Origin: Halovibrio variabilis | Lineage (GTDB): Bacteria > Pseudomonadota > Gammaproteobacteria > Pseudomonadales > Halomonadaceae | Reading direction: 5' to 3' | DNA: 64,000 bases | NCBI RefSeq assembly: GCF_007991175.1 | Contig: NZ_BJXV01000020.1 | Location: 25,859 to 89,858 of the forward strand | Part shown: positions 49,626 to 61,579 of the stretch, in pieces | Position numbering within the stretch: position 1 is the stretch's first letter | Layout: each line of letters starts with the position of its first letter | Made by a program: the position numbers and the translations under genes | Notes under the pieces: generated by a model | The model's input: the letters and a program-made list of their open reading frames with translations, nothing else | Database searches by the model: none | Told to the model about the DNA's origin: nothing

Positions 49626-49883
49626 ATGGCGATTTGGCTACTGGTATTTGGCTTTATGGCGCTGATTATGGGTGTGATGGCGGTTGGCGTCATTATGGGC
49701 CGCAAACCGATTGCCGGTTCTTGCGGTGGTTTGAATCAAATTGGCATGAAAGACGGCTGCGATATTTGCGGCGGTAAAGATGACGTCTGCGAAGAAGAAA
49801 ATCGTAAGCGCGGCAGCAGCGTTCGCCGTCGCAGCGACGAGAGCCGCGGTGCTGACCTGGGCTACAACGCAACCCGCCGCTAG
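49626..49883 (+). CDS. nqrM: Nqr maturation protein NqrM
   Basis: Small membrane protein of 85 residues with one N-terminal helix (about 3-24), followed by Cys33, Cys45, Cys48 and Cys55 in GSCGGL and GCDICGGKDDVC. This Cys set is typical of NqrM (formerly DUF539), which delivers iron to the NqrD-NqrE centre. The tail is hydrophilic and Arg-rich. In Vibrio, apbE and nqrM follow nqrF; here apbE is absent from the place between them. It lies 36 bp before sthA. Confidence 0.93.
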   Translation: MAIWLLVFGFMALIMGVMAVGVIMGRKPIAGSCGGLNQIGMKDGCDICGGKDDVCEEENRKRGSSVRRRSDESRGADLGYNATRR

Positions 49884-49919
49884 TAGAGCGTACACGAAGA
49901 ATAGGGAGACTCAGCGAGT

Positions 49920-51311
49920 ATGGCGGTTCACAATTACGATGTCGTGGTAATCGGTACCGGACCTGCCGGTGAAAGCGCCGCCATTAATGCTGCAAAGCAT
50001 GGCAAGCGTGTGGCGATTATTGAGAAGCAGGCGCAGGTAGGCGGCAACTGCACTCATTGGGGCACCATCCCGTCTAAAGCGTTACGCCACCAAGTCAAGC
50101 AGATCATGGCGTTCAATACCAACCGTATGTTCCGCGATATTGGTGAGCCGCGCTGGTTTTCGTTTCCCAAGGTGATGGAGCGTTCACGCGGGACCATCGA
50201 CAAGCAGGTCGAGATGCGCACCACGTTTTATGCGCGAAACCGTATCGATCTATTCCATGGCGTTGCCCGGTTCAAAGACGAACACACTTTGGTGGTGCGT
50301 GACCGTCAGGAAGGCATGGAAGAGCTGGTGGCTGAGAAAATCGTGATAGCCACCGGCTCGCGCCCCTATCGCCCGGCGGATATCAACTTCCGTCACCCGC
50401 GGATTTATTGCTCTGATACGATTTTAAGCCTTTCGCATACCCCGCGCACCTTGGTGATCTTTGGGGCGGGTGTGATTGGTTGCGAGTATGCGTCGATATT
50501 TTCGGGCTTGGGCGTCAAGGTTGATCTGATTAATAACCGCGATAGTCTGCTGTCGTTTCTGGACGCTGAGATCAGCGATGCGCTTTCGTATCACCTGCGT
50601 AAGCACGGTGTATTGGTGCGCCACCATGAAGAATACGAGAGCGTTGAAGGCGATGAATCAGGCGTCGTGGTGCGCCTTAAATCGGGTAAGAAAATTCGCG
50701 CCGATGCGTTTTTATGGGCCAATGGCCGTACCGGTAATACCGACAGCCTGGGCCTGGAAAACATCGGTTTAACCGCCAACGGTCGTGGCCAACTAAGCGT
50801 CGATGAGCACTACCGCACCAACGTGCCACACGTTTACGCGGCGGGGGATGTGATTGGCTGGCCAAGTTTAGCCAGTGCGGCCTATGACCAGGGGCTAAAC
50901 TCGTGTAATGAGTTGCTCGACAAAGCCTATCGCTTTGTCAGCGATGTGCCCACGGGAATTTATACCATTCCCGAGATTAGCTCTTTCGGACCCAACGAGC
51001 GCGAGCTCACAGAAGCAAAAGTGCCCTACGAAGTGGGCAAAGCCTTTTTTAAAGATACCGCACGGGCGCAAATTACCGGTGACACCGTAGGGATGCTTAA
51101 AATTCTCTTCCACCAAGACACACTGGAGATACTCGGCATTCACTGTTTCGGTGACCAAGCGTCTGAGATTTTGCATATCGGCCAAGCGATCATGCAGCAG
51201 CAGGGCGATGCCAATACGCTTAAGTATTTCGTCAATACCACCTTTAACTACCCCACCATGGCCGAAGCCTATCGTGTTGCGGCGCAAAACGGTTTAAATC
51301 GCGTGTTTTAG
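49920..51311 (+). CDS. sthA: Soluble pyridine nucleotide transhydrogenase
   Basis: Flavoprotein of 463 residues that moves hydride between NADPH and NAD+. The FAD motif is [13 protein letters not shown], and [17 protein letters not shown] carries only one of the two Cys of related disulphide reductases, as usual for SthA. The NAD(P) motif [16 protein letters not shown] is at about 180. The dimerisation domain ends [13 protein letters not shown]. It is next to nqr, so excess NADPH can be turned into NADH for the sodium pump. Confidence 0.95.
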   Translation: MAVHNYDVVVIGTGPAGESAAINAAKHGKRVAIIEKQAQVGGNCTHWGTIPSKALRHQVKQIMAFNTNRMFRDIGEPRWFSFPKVMERSRGTIDKQVEMRTTFYARNRIDLFHGVARFKDEHTLVVRDRQEGMEELVAEKIVIATGSRPYRPADINFRHPRIYCSDTILSLSHTPRTLVIFGAGVIGCEYASIFSGLGVKVDLINNRDSLLSFLDAEISDALSYHLRKHGVLVRHHEEYESVEGDESGVVVRLKSGKKIRADAFLWANGRTGNTDSLGLENIGLTANGRGQLSVDEHYRTNVPHVYAAGDVIGWPSLASAAYDQGLNSCNELLDKAYRFVSDVPTGIYTIPEISSFGPNERELTEAKVPYEVGKAFFKDTARAQITGDTVGMLKILFHQDTLEILGIHCFGDQASEILHIGQAIMQQQGDANTLKYFVNTTFNYPTMAEAYRVAAQNGLNRVF

Positions 51312-51329
51312 TGGCCGTTTATTTGGTGG

Positions 51330-52532
51330 CTAAGGGTCAGTGGTTTGGCTCATTAGTTGAGGAAAGTAGGTTTTCTGAGGCTGGTCCGAGCAAGGTGGGT
51401 TGACGACAGGTAGTAGGCTTTCGACTCGGTTTCGCCCGTTTGCTTTGGCTTGATAAAGTGCCTTGTCCGCTAAACAGTAGAGCCTCTCGAAGTTATGTTC
51501 GCCAGCGGTGCTGGTGGTGACACCAATGCTGATGGTCAAATTATTCGCCAAAGCGTGACCGTTAATGGCCATCTTTTCGACCTCGCGGCGCAGCCGGTCA
51601 GCTGCTTGTAAGGCGTCGTGGGTATGCGTATCGGGCATTAATAAACAAAATTCCTCGCCACCAATTCTTGCCAACGTATCCGATGGGCGGCTGAGATATC
51701 GCAATCGGTCACTAAGCTGACGTAGCACCTCATCGCCGACGGGGTGTCCATAGCTGTCGTTGATATGCTTGAAGTGATCAATGTCTATCAGCAAAAGGCT
51801 GAGCGGGGTTTTATGACGCTTTGCCTGGGTGAGTGCCGCAAACGCTACATCACCCAGATGACGCCGGTTATAAAGCCCTGTTAACGCATCGGTTAGCACC
51901 AGCTTTTGCATTAAGTTGCGCTGCCGGTGCAAGTTAACAACCATCATACACAAAATCACAGCTGCGCTGGCCACCAACCCCAGTAGCACACTAACGGCAA
52001 TGGAGAAGCGCTGCATCAATGAGCGTTGTTGTTGAGCGACGCCATGAACTTCATCAAGCAGTTGGGTGTACAGCCAAGCTTGACGGCTGCCGATCATCAT
52101 CGCACCGCGCTGTAGTGGTTCAATAAGCTCAGGGTGCTGTTGGGCTTCTGTGACCTGTTGGTTTAAACGCGCAAGATGGCTATTTAGCTCGTCAAAATGA
52201 CTGTCTAGATGGTCAACTTTCGGGATGAGGTAACGGTAGTCTTCAATGCTTGTGTGTATATTATTTAAATGTTGCTCGGAAAGTGAAATAAAATAAGCAA
52301 TATAGTCAATGTATTGGCTGTTGGGCTGGCGGCTGCCTTCCTCAAGCGCTGCCTGCAGCTGCGGTGTTGCCTGCTGCGCCAGCACAATATCACTGATCAA
52401 CGGAGTGTAGTCGGTACTGGCTCTCTGGCATACGTTATACACATAGCTGCCAAGAGTGGCCGTGAGCACCATTAGAATGACGGCAACGAATGACGCTAGG
52501 CGCCAGTGGCCAAACCACCGATGAATGATCAT
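51330..52532 (-). CDS. Membrane-bound diguanylate cyclase (GGDEF)
   Basis: Protein of 400 residues with a first membrane helix at about 12-33, a helical periplasmic sensor region (about 35-175), a second helix (about 178-203), and a GGDEF domain to residue 385. The active site reads ARIGGEEF and the inhibitory I-site RxxD is RPSD five residues before it. Catalysis of c-di-GMP formation is therefore likely, with product feedback. It has no ribosome site of its own; its ATG overlaps the stop of a short ORF upstream (ATGA), which suggests coupled translation. Confidence 0.9.
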   Translation of the reverse strand: MIIHRWFGHWRLASFVAVILMVLTATLGSYVYNVCQRASTDYTPLISDIVLAQQATPQLQAALEEGSRQPNSQYIDYIAYFISLSEQHLNNIHTSIEDYRYLIPKVDHLDSHFDELNSHLARLNQQVTEAQQHPELIEPLQRGAMMIGSRQAWLYTQLLDEVHGVAQQQRSLMQRFSIAVSVLLGLVASAAVILCMMVVNLHRQRNLMQKLVLTDALTGLYNRRHLGDVAFAALTQAKRHKTPLSLLLIDIDHFKHINDSYGHPVGDEVLRQLSDRLRYLSRPSDTLARIGGEEFCLLMPDTHTHDALQAADRLRREVEKMAINGHALANNLTISIGVTTSTAGEHNFERLYCLADKALYQAKANGRNRVESLLPVVNPPCSDQPQKTYFPQLMSQTTDP

Positions 52533-52660
52533 CGCAACGCGGTTAACGCACTGATCGTAAGGGCGTTGCCCACTAAGGCTTGTTGACTCAGTCGGGGCAC
52601 GCGGGAAGCATAAAAACGGTCAGCGTTAAAGCGCTTACGTTGCGAAGGCTTGTGGTGCAT
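52529..52660 (-). CDS. 43-codon small ORF coupled to the diguanylate cyclase gene
   Basis: An ATG at 52660 is preceded by a strong GGGAGAGG site at 5 bp spacing. The frame runs 43 codons and ends with TGA overlapping the ATG of the cyclase gene, a classic coupling arrangement. The peptide is basic at its start (MHHKPSQRKRFNADRF) and mildly hydrophobic at its end (NALTISALTALR). The cyclase start itself lacks a ribosome site, which supports real translation of the short frame. It may be a leader peptide or a small regulator. I do not know a family for it. Confidence 0.55.
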   Translation of the reverse strand: MHHKPSQRKRFNADRFYASRVPRLSQQALVGNALTISALTALR

Positions 52661-52843
52661 GGCACCTCTCCCATCAAATGGTCAGGTAATTCCATGGACT
52701 GTTTGAAGGCTCTGTCCTTACGCAACTTAAGCATTCATGCTGGCTGTCAGCTATCCCTCGTCTTTACTAATTGCAGGATCACACTTGTCCTTTTACTGTT
52801 TGATATTTTTGTTGAGTGATTGATATTAAAAGTCTATTTAGAA

Positions 52844-53782
52844 TTATTTTAACGCCTCTAACGCTAAGCGTGCCTGTTGTTGCCAGCTCCCCTCGAGCGA
52901 AGCTGCCTGAGTCAACGCATCAATAGCGGCTTCCAACGCTTCAAGCTTAGCCAATACTAGGCCGAGGTTTAGCCAGGCAGCACCCATCGTTGGATCTAGC
53001 TCGGTGGCTCGTCTAAAAGCCTTACGCGCTGCATCTGGTTGCTGGTCGGCGTAAAGAGCGTTACCCAGGGCGAACTGCCCCATAGCGTTACTAGGATGGC
53101 GCGCTACAAAGGCTTGCCAGCTGGAAAGCGTGGCGCGCGGGCCTTGGGTCTCTTCGTAGGCGCTAATCGCTTCTAAGGCGTTGCGGGCGGTAATGCGCGC
53201 AGGCAATGTGCCCGGCTTGGCCACCACAAAGCCCCAGCGTTCGGTGCGTGCCCAGGTGGCATCGAAACGGCTAAATGACATGGTATGACGTTCAATCTCA
53301 CCGCTACGCAGAATAAGTGTTTTATTGGGTAGGTCGTAGCCGATGGCGACGGCGTAATGCCACATTGGAAAAATCGGCAGCGATAAATTCTGCATGACGA
53401 CCACCGGGTCGCCCGCTGCCAAATGACCGAGTAGCGCATCCATTGTGCCGCGAATAGGATAGGCGAGGTGCTCATAGCGCCGCACCGTGGCTAGCATCTC
53501 AGGCTGTACGCTACCATCGCGCTCGGGCAAGAACACCTGGGGTATCAGTTCTTCAACGTCGGTGTCGACCCCTTGATGATTGAGTACCATGGCAAGCGTT
53601 GCCGGGCCGCACTGGAATTCCGTTTGGGCGTAAAACGGAACGCTGGTGATTTCAGTATGGGGCGGCAGGGCTTGATAGGTACTTTGCAGCAATACCGGGT
53701 TTCGCGCACAGGCGCTAAGCAGTAGCAGCAAAATAAAAACGCCCGCAAAGCGGGCGTTCGTCAGCATGTTATTCAAAAACAT
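52844..53782 (-). CDS. PA2778-family cysteine peptidase lipoprotein with TPR tail
   Basis: Exported lipoprotein of 312 residues with lipobox LLLLSACA near residue 24. Residues 45-190 form a C39-like papain-fold peptidase: catalytic Cys in EFQCGPATLAMVLNHQGV and His in MWHYAVAIGYD, the order seen in C39 and in phytochelatin-synthase-like enzymes. Residues 210-312 have tetratricopeptide repeats (NAMGQFALGNALYADQQPDAARKAFRRATELDP and AAWLNLGLVLAKLEALEAAI). The partner gene of the PA2779 family is just upstream. The target may be that protein or another exported peptide; this is inference. A terminator-like hairpin lies inside its first codons. Confidence 0.88.
   Translation of the reverse strand: MFLNNMLTNARFAGVFILLLLLSACARNPVLLQSTYQALPPHTEITSVPFYAQTEFQCGPATLAMVLNHQGVDTDVEELIPQVFLPERDGSVQPEMLATVRRYEHLAYPIRGTMDALLGHLAAGDPVVVMQNLSLPIFPMWHYAVAIGYDLPNKTLILRSGEIERHTMSFSRFDATWARTERWGFVVAKPGTLPARITARNALEAISAYEETQGPRATLSSWQAFVARHPSNAMGQFALGNALYADQQPDAARKAFRRATELDPTMGAAWLNLGLVLAKLEALEAAIDALTQAASLEGSWQQQARLALEALK
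53731..53758 (-). promoter_or_regulatory. Attenuator-like hairpin within the PA2778 signal-peptide codons
   Basis: On the minus strand, aacgcccgc-ttt-gcgggcgtt (53758-53738) is followed by ttttattttg, a good intrinsic terminator. It falls inside codons 9-18 of the peptidase gene, before the lipobox and after the PA2779 gene, so it could limit transcript entry into the peptidase. Confidence 0.5.
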
Positions 53783-53819
53783 GTTATTAAAAACCTAGGA
53801 GACATGTGCTACCTATATA

Positions 53820-54224
53820 TTAACGGGTAAACGGATAGACGTCGGTTAGGCCAAGAATATCGGTAATCAGCAGAATGATAAATACCGCAAACAGAGCCCC
53901 GATGACACCACCGCCAGCACCGGCAGGCATCATTTCAAGCTGTTCGGCCATTTGCTGGGCTTCAGCATCGCTCAGTGCCGCCACGCGGGCATCGACTTCG
54001 TCTAAATCAACACCCTGTTTTAGCAGCTGGTCTTGCACATCGGCGCGAGCCAAAATTGCGTTGATACGCTCGCGATCTGCGCCAGCATTATCTTCTGCCA
54101 AAACAGATTGGGTAGAGACTAAATCCATTGAGTGGTCGGTAGTGGGGGCTGCAGCAACGGGTAAGCTGGTGATAATCAGCGCCGTAATGAGCAGGGTCGA
54201 GAGGTAAGCACGCAATGTTTTCAT
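53820..54224 (-). CDS. PA2779-family small membrane protein
   Basis: Protein of 134 residues with a signal or first helix (about 8-26, cut after PVAAA), a helical acidic middle (INAILARADVQDQLLKQGVDLDEVDARVAAL), and a C-terminal helix AGGGVIGALFAVFIILLITDILGL followed by TDVYPFTR. It matches the PA2779 family, which pairs with PA2778-type cysteine peptidases in Pseudomonas and relatives. The glycine-rich step before the final helix could be a processing site. Function unknown. Confidence 0.85.
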   Translation of the reverse strand: MKTLRAYLSTLLITALIITSLPVAAAPTTDHSMDLVSTQSVLAEDNAGADRERINAILARADVQDQLLKQGVDLDEVDARVAALSDAEAQQMAEQLEMMPAGAGGGVIGALFAVFIILLITDILGLTDVYPFTR

Positions 54225-54269
54225 CGTCTTCTTCCTTATAGACTAGTCGGGGTGGAACAAGCTTTTATG

Positions 54270-54359
54270 GCCTGAACTATATTGGCATGCACTATTCTTG
54301 CATGGGCTATGCTTGCCTGAACTATATTTACACGCATTGTAACTGCATGAACTAGGAGT
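54270..54359. repeat. Six tandem copies of a degenerate 15-bp repeat
   Basis: Units begin at 54270, 54285, 54300, 54315, 54330 and 54345. The first and fourth copies share gcctgaactatatt; others read gcatgcactattctt and gcatgggctatgctt, so the consensus is near GCATGAACTATATTT. It lies in the gap between holA and the PA2779 gene, about 45 bp upstream of the latter. Confidence 0.75.
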
Positions 54360-54402
54360 ATAGAAACAAATGGTGTGTTTTTTAAGTCCAATTTACAAAG
54401 TG

Positions 54403-55466
54403 CTAATTGTTTGCACTAATGCGATAGGTCCAGGCGCTTTCGGAAAGTAGCCCCCGGCCCCCAGCCATGGTCATGGCTAAATCGTGTAGACCTGGCCATA
54501 GCGGCACCGCGGCTGCGCCCTTAACCGCTAAATCGAGACGCTGGGCCATTAATAGCAATTTATGCAGTCGCTTCATGGGCAGGCGGCCAATGGCTTTCTG
54601 GTAAGCCGGACGGCGCTTATCAAAAATCATTGGCTTTTGGGTTTTGCAGGCGTGTTCAAAGCTCTGCCCTTGATCCAGGTGCTGATGCAGCGAGAGCAGG
54701 GTGCGTAGCTCACGGCTAAGCGCCCACAGCACAATAGGCGCCTCGACACCTTCGCTGCGCAGCCCGTTGACGATGCGCGAAGCGCGGCTAGGTTCGCCTT
54801 TCAGACAAGCATCAGCCAAATTGAAAACATCAAAGCGGGTACTGTCTTCCACGCCCTGGGCGATGCTCTCAACGTTCAAGCGCGTGCCTTGGGGGTGAAT
54901 CAGCGCCAGCTTTTGCAGTTCCTGGTCAGCGGCCAACAGATTGCCTTCGGTGCGTTCACCCAGCAGGCGGGCCGCATCCAAGTCAATTTGTACGCCGTGC
55001 AGCGAGGCACGATCGCGCAACCAATAGCCCAGACGCGAAGCATCTACCGGCCAAACCGGTACAAACAGGCCATGCTTATCGAGGGTTTTAAACCAGGCGC
55101 TTTTTTGCTGCTTGGCGTCTAGCTTGCCCATACTGATAAGCAGCACGTCATCGCTGTTATCCAGGGTCTCGGCGTACTGCGCCAAGGCTTTACTGCCTTC
55201 TTGGCCTAGCTTGTGATTGCCTAAGCGCAGCTCCATCAGTTTGCTGGTCGCAAACAGTGAAAGATTGCTCGACATCTCCATCAAGCGGCCCCAGGCAAAA
55301 TTGGCCTCGACATCCAGCACTTCGCGCTCTTCGACACCAGCCTGGCGGGCGGCGGCCCTTACCGCATCGCAGGCGTCGCGATGCTGCAAAGGTTCATCCC
55401 CCGCCACGATCACCACACGCGGCAGCTTTTTTGCCAATGCAGCGGGTAGCTGATCAGCAAACACCT

Positions 55467-55470
<4 letters not shown>
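54403..55470 (-). CDS. holA: DNA polymerase III subunit delta
   Basis: Clamp-loader subunit of 355 residues that opens the beta clamp. The start MKVFADQLPAALAKKLPRVVIVAGDEPLQHRDACDAVR fits HolA: the first helix contains the clamp-binding segment and VAGDEPL is the AAA+-like start. LSLFATSKLMELRLG and GNLLAADQELQKLAL are conserved. It follows lptE with a 4-bp overlap in the leuS-lptE-holA order. Confidence 0.94.
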
Positions 55471-59243
<3,773 letters not shown>

Positions 59244-59247
59244 TCCA

Positions 59248-60561
59248 TCAGCTGATCAATAAACTAATGCCTGCGATCGCTCCCAGCGAGAGCAGGCTCA
59301 TCACCGCCGCGTAGAGTAGGTTATTCTTCATCATACGGTAGCCGCTCACCCCGTAGCGCCCCTGCAGCGAAAGATTGACCCCGGAAAGCGGTCCCACGCT
59401 GGTACCCACCGCCCAAGCGCTTAATGCCACGAACGCGAATAGCGTTTGTTCGCCATTCTGTAGGTTGAGTATCGAGGCCAGCACAGAGACACCAATAATG
59501 GGATGTAAGCCTACCAGTGCGCTCAACGTAATCGCCGCAAAGCTTAGCATTGCCTGAGGCGTGCCGAAGCGGGTGAATAGCGTCCAATCACTGCCTGCCG
59601 CCGCGCTTACCAGTGTCGAAAGGCCAATGGTTAATAAGCCCGCCGCCAAAAATAGCGAAACCTCCCCACGCATCGCAGGTAGCCGGTTGGTGGTGTGCTG
59701 AAGAATGCGCCGCAGCGTGAATTGGGGCCCATTGGGTAAGTTACTCAGCACTGCCACACTGGGCAGTAGAAAGGTAATAATACTGACGATGGTAAGGGCA
59801 GGGGTGATCACAAAGTGAAACAACATCACCAGCGCCGCCATACCCACGGGCATCAACAGGCTACGTGGCGCTAACGAAAACCCTGCCACCTCGCTGAGAT
59901 CAAACCGTCGCCGTAGCTCATGGGTGGTTAATAGCCCGGACAGCATGGCCATAGGAAAGCCCACCAAGGCCACTTGGGCATACTCGACGTCAGGAACTAA
60001 CGCGATAACCACACCCATGGCCGCAAAAAAGGGTGACCACAGCGCCGCACTGGTAAGCCCACGGTTAAGCGCAAGCAACTGCGGTGTGGTGAGTGGCCCT
60101 TGGCGGGCCAGCTTATCGCCGACCATAAACACGGTAGAGAGATTTAAAATCGTACCCAGAAAGTGCACCCCCAGCCAAGTGCGCAAAATACCCCCCGCGC
60201 CCGTTACTCGGCTACCCGAAGCGCCCTTATTACCTTGCTTGCCAATTAGCGAAATAAAGCTAACGCCCACCAGCATCGCCGCCACAAACGAATTGCCCTG
60301 CAACATCGCAGGCCAATCCACCTTCGCGCCGTAAACAAACCGGGCCACTACCAGCATGCCCACACCCAGCGCAATCAACACACCTGCCTGAATACGCGAC
60401 CGCTTAGGAATATCCCGCCACAGCAACACAACCGCCGCCCACAGCAAATAGCTCACCGCGTTTGCGGTGCCCAACCAGCCAGTAAAACCAATAATCTGTG
60501 CGATCAAACCAAGCAGAATCAGCACGCCCGCCAAGCGCTGCCGAGGAGTCGTTTCTTGCAT
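59248..60561 (-). CDS. Multi-pass membrane protein, possible ion-transporter-superfamily permease
   Basis: Protein of 437 residues with about eleven membrane helices, arranged in two halves around a hydrophilic middle (LTTHELRRRFDLSEVAG). Each half has a helix broken by Gly or Pro (e.g. MLSFAAITLSALVGLHPIIGVSVLASI and VGTSVGPLSGVN), as in re-entrant loops of anion permeases. I do not recognise the family by name. It ends 4 bp from the ybeL stop, so the two genes are convergent. A transporter role is inferred from topology only. Confidence 0.6.
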   Translation of the reverse strand: MQETTPRQRLAGVLILLGLIAQIIGFTGWLGTANAVSYLLWAAVVLLWRDIPKRSRIQAGVLIALGVGMLVVARFVYGAKVDWPAMLQGNSFVAAMLVGVSFISLIGKQGNKGASGSRVTGAGGILRTWLGVHFLGTILNLSTVFMVGDKLARQGPLTTPQLLALNRGLTSAALWSPFFAAMGVVIALVPDVEYAQVALVGFPMAMLSGLLTTHELRRRFDLSEVAGFSLAPRSLLMPVGMAALVMLFHFVITPALTIVSIITFLLPSVAVLSNLPNGPQFTLRRILQHTTNRLPAMRGEVSLFLAAGLLTIGLSTLVSAAAGSDWTLFTRFGTPQAMLSFAAITLSALVGLHPIIGVSVLASILNLQNGEQTLFAFVALSAWAVGTSVGPLSGVNLSLQGRYGVSGYRMMKNNLLYAAVMSLLSLGAIAGISLLIS

Positions 60562-60863
60562 GCCAAACCCTTAATAGTGAATTAGCAGGCTAATCGGATT
60601 TGCAAAGGAAGGCCAGCGCAACAGCGCCTAACCTGCACGCATTGTGGGAATGCGCTTCAGCGCGCGATGAATGCTAATGCTACCGGTGTTGCTGAATCGT
60701 AAGAAGGCAGCCTTGTAGCGCGTGGTAACGAATCTGCGAGGAACGAGCAGATGAGGCACCCGCGAAAGTACCGCGAAGCGGTACCAGATTAAGGCAACCA
60801 ACGAGCTATTGACCCCAAAGAGAAAACACCTTTTTGCACCGGCACGTGGCCTAAACCAAATTT
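60562..60863. other. Non-coding junction before the AT-rich region
   Basis: No ORF I would support. It has a hairpin gtaccgc-gaa-gcggtac (about 60766-60782) and a gcatt/aatgc pair near 60640-60655. GC content falls from its right end onward, so it is the likely edge of transferred DNA. Confidence 0.5.
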
Positions 60864-61356
60864 ATGACCTCGGTTCGGATGCTCATCCCACGAATACGGA
60901 TGGAGGTGCGAATCTCATTGAGTTCTGCAGCTCGTTCAGCTTTAGCACAATTAGGTTTCCCCTCTATAGCAATCCCCATGGGAGATGATCGTGCACCCGT
61001 TTGGCCTGCCAATACTATTGGTAGTATTTCACATATAAGTAATGTATGTATTGCCGTAGTAACTTCGGCCTTTAGATATCGCGCCATAGGTGTCGATATG
61101 GAATATATGTTGCCGCTTGAAAATAGCCATTGCATTTCAATTGCGACCACAGACGAGCTTTATCATGTTAACGGTACTCCTGATTTAAAAATATTAAAAA
61201 TCATTTTCAATGAAAGAAGCAGTTTTTAAAGCTCAATATAGTTTGAGTAAAGAATTTTTAGATTTTAGGGACTTGAAGCTTTCACCAGATGGATTGGTTT
61301 TTGAACGAACAGTACCTTATTTTGAACGAGGTACATTCTTACCCATACTTCAATGA
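60864..61356 (+). pseudogene. EntD-type 4'-phosphopantetheinyl transferase, truncated and frameshifted
   Basis: The first frame (60864-61229) holds the middle of an EntD/Sfp-type enzyme: AARSALAQLGFPS, then APVWPANTIGSISH and the metal-binding GVDMEYM. It stops early after IIFNERSSF. The other conserved block is in a different frame, from about 61210 as MKEAVFKAQYSLSKEFLDF, ending at 61356. The family expects F-S-x-K-E-A here, so the break is a single frame change near 61206-61212. The first 60 or so residues of the family are also missing. The original enzyme would have activated carrier proteins of siderophore or polyketide synthesis. Sequencing error could explain the frame change but not the missing start. 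Confidence 0.75.
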
Positions 61357-61579
61357 TGTGGATCCGGGGTTTGCATTTCGTTATGTCTAATTCCCTAGCG
61401 GGATTGGTAAAATAAGGCGGCTACTTAGAAGACAGCATAGAAAGCGAAGCTAACTTCGCTACATGACAGCCATGATCTGACTCTTGGATATTTTTTTCCG
61501 GAAGCTGGACTTCTAGAAAAAAAGGTATAGTTTCTCATAAAGAGTACTACAAATTTTGCGACCATGGGAATTAGCGCTT

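Noticed and set aside
52533..52700. c-di-GMP riboswitch upstream of the diguanylate cyclase
   Set aside because: No GEMM core could be seen; the region is explained by the coupled short ORF.
52580..52819. 79-residue frame on the plus strand
   Set aside because: No ribosome site, no family resemblance, and it covers the better-supported small ORF on the other strand.
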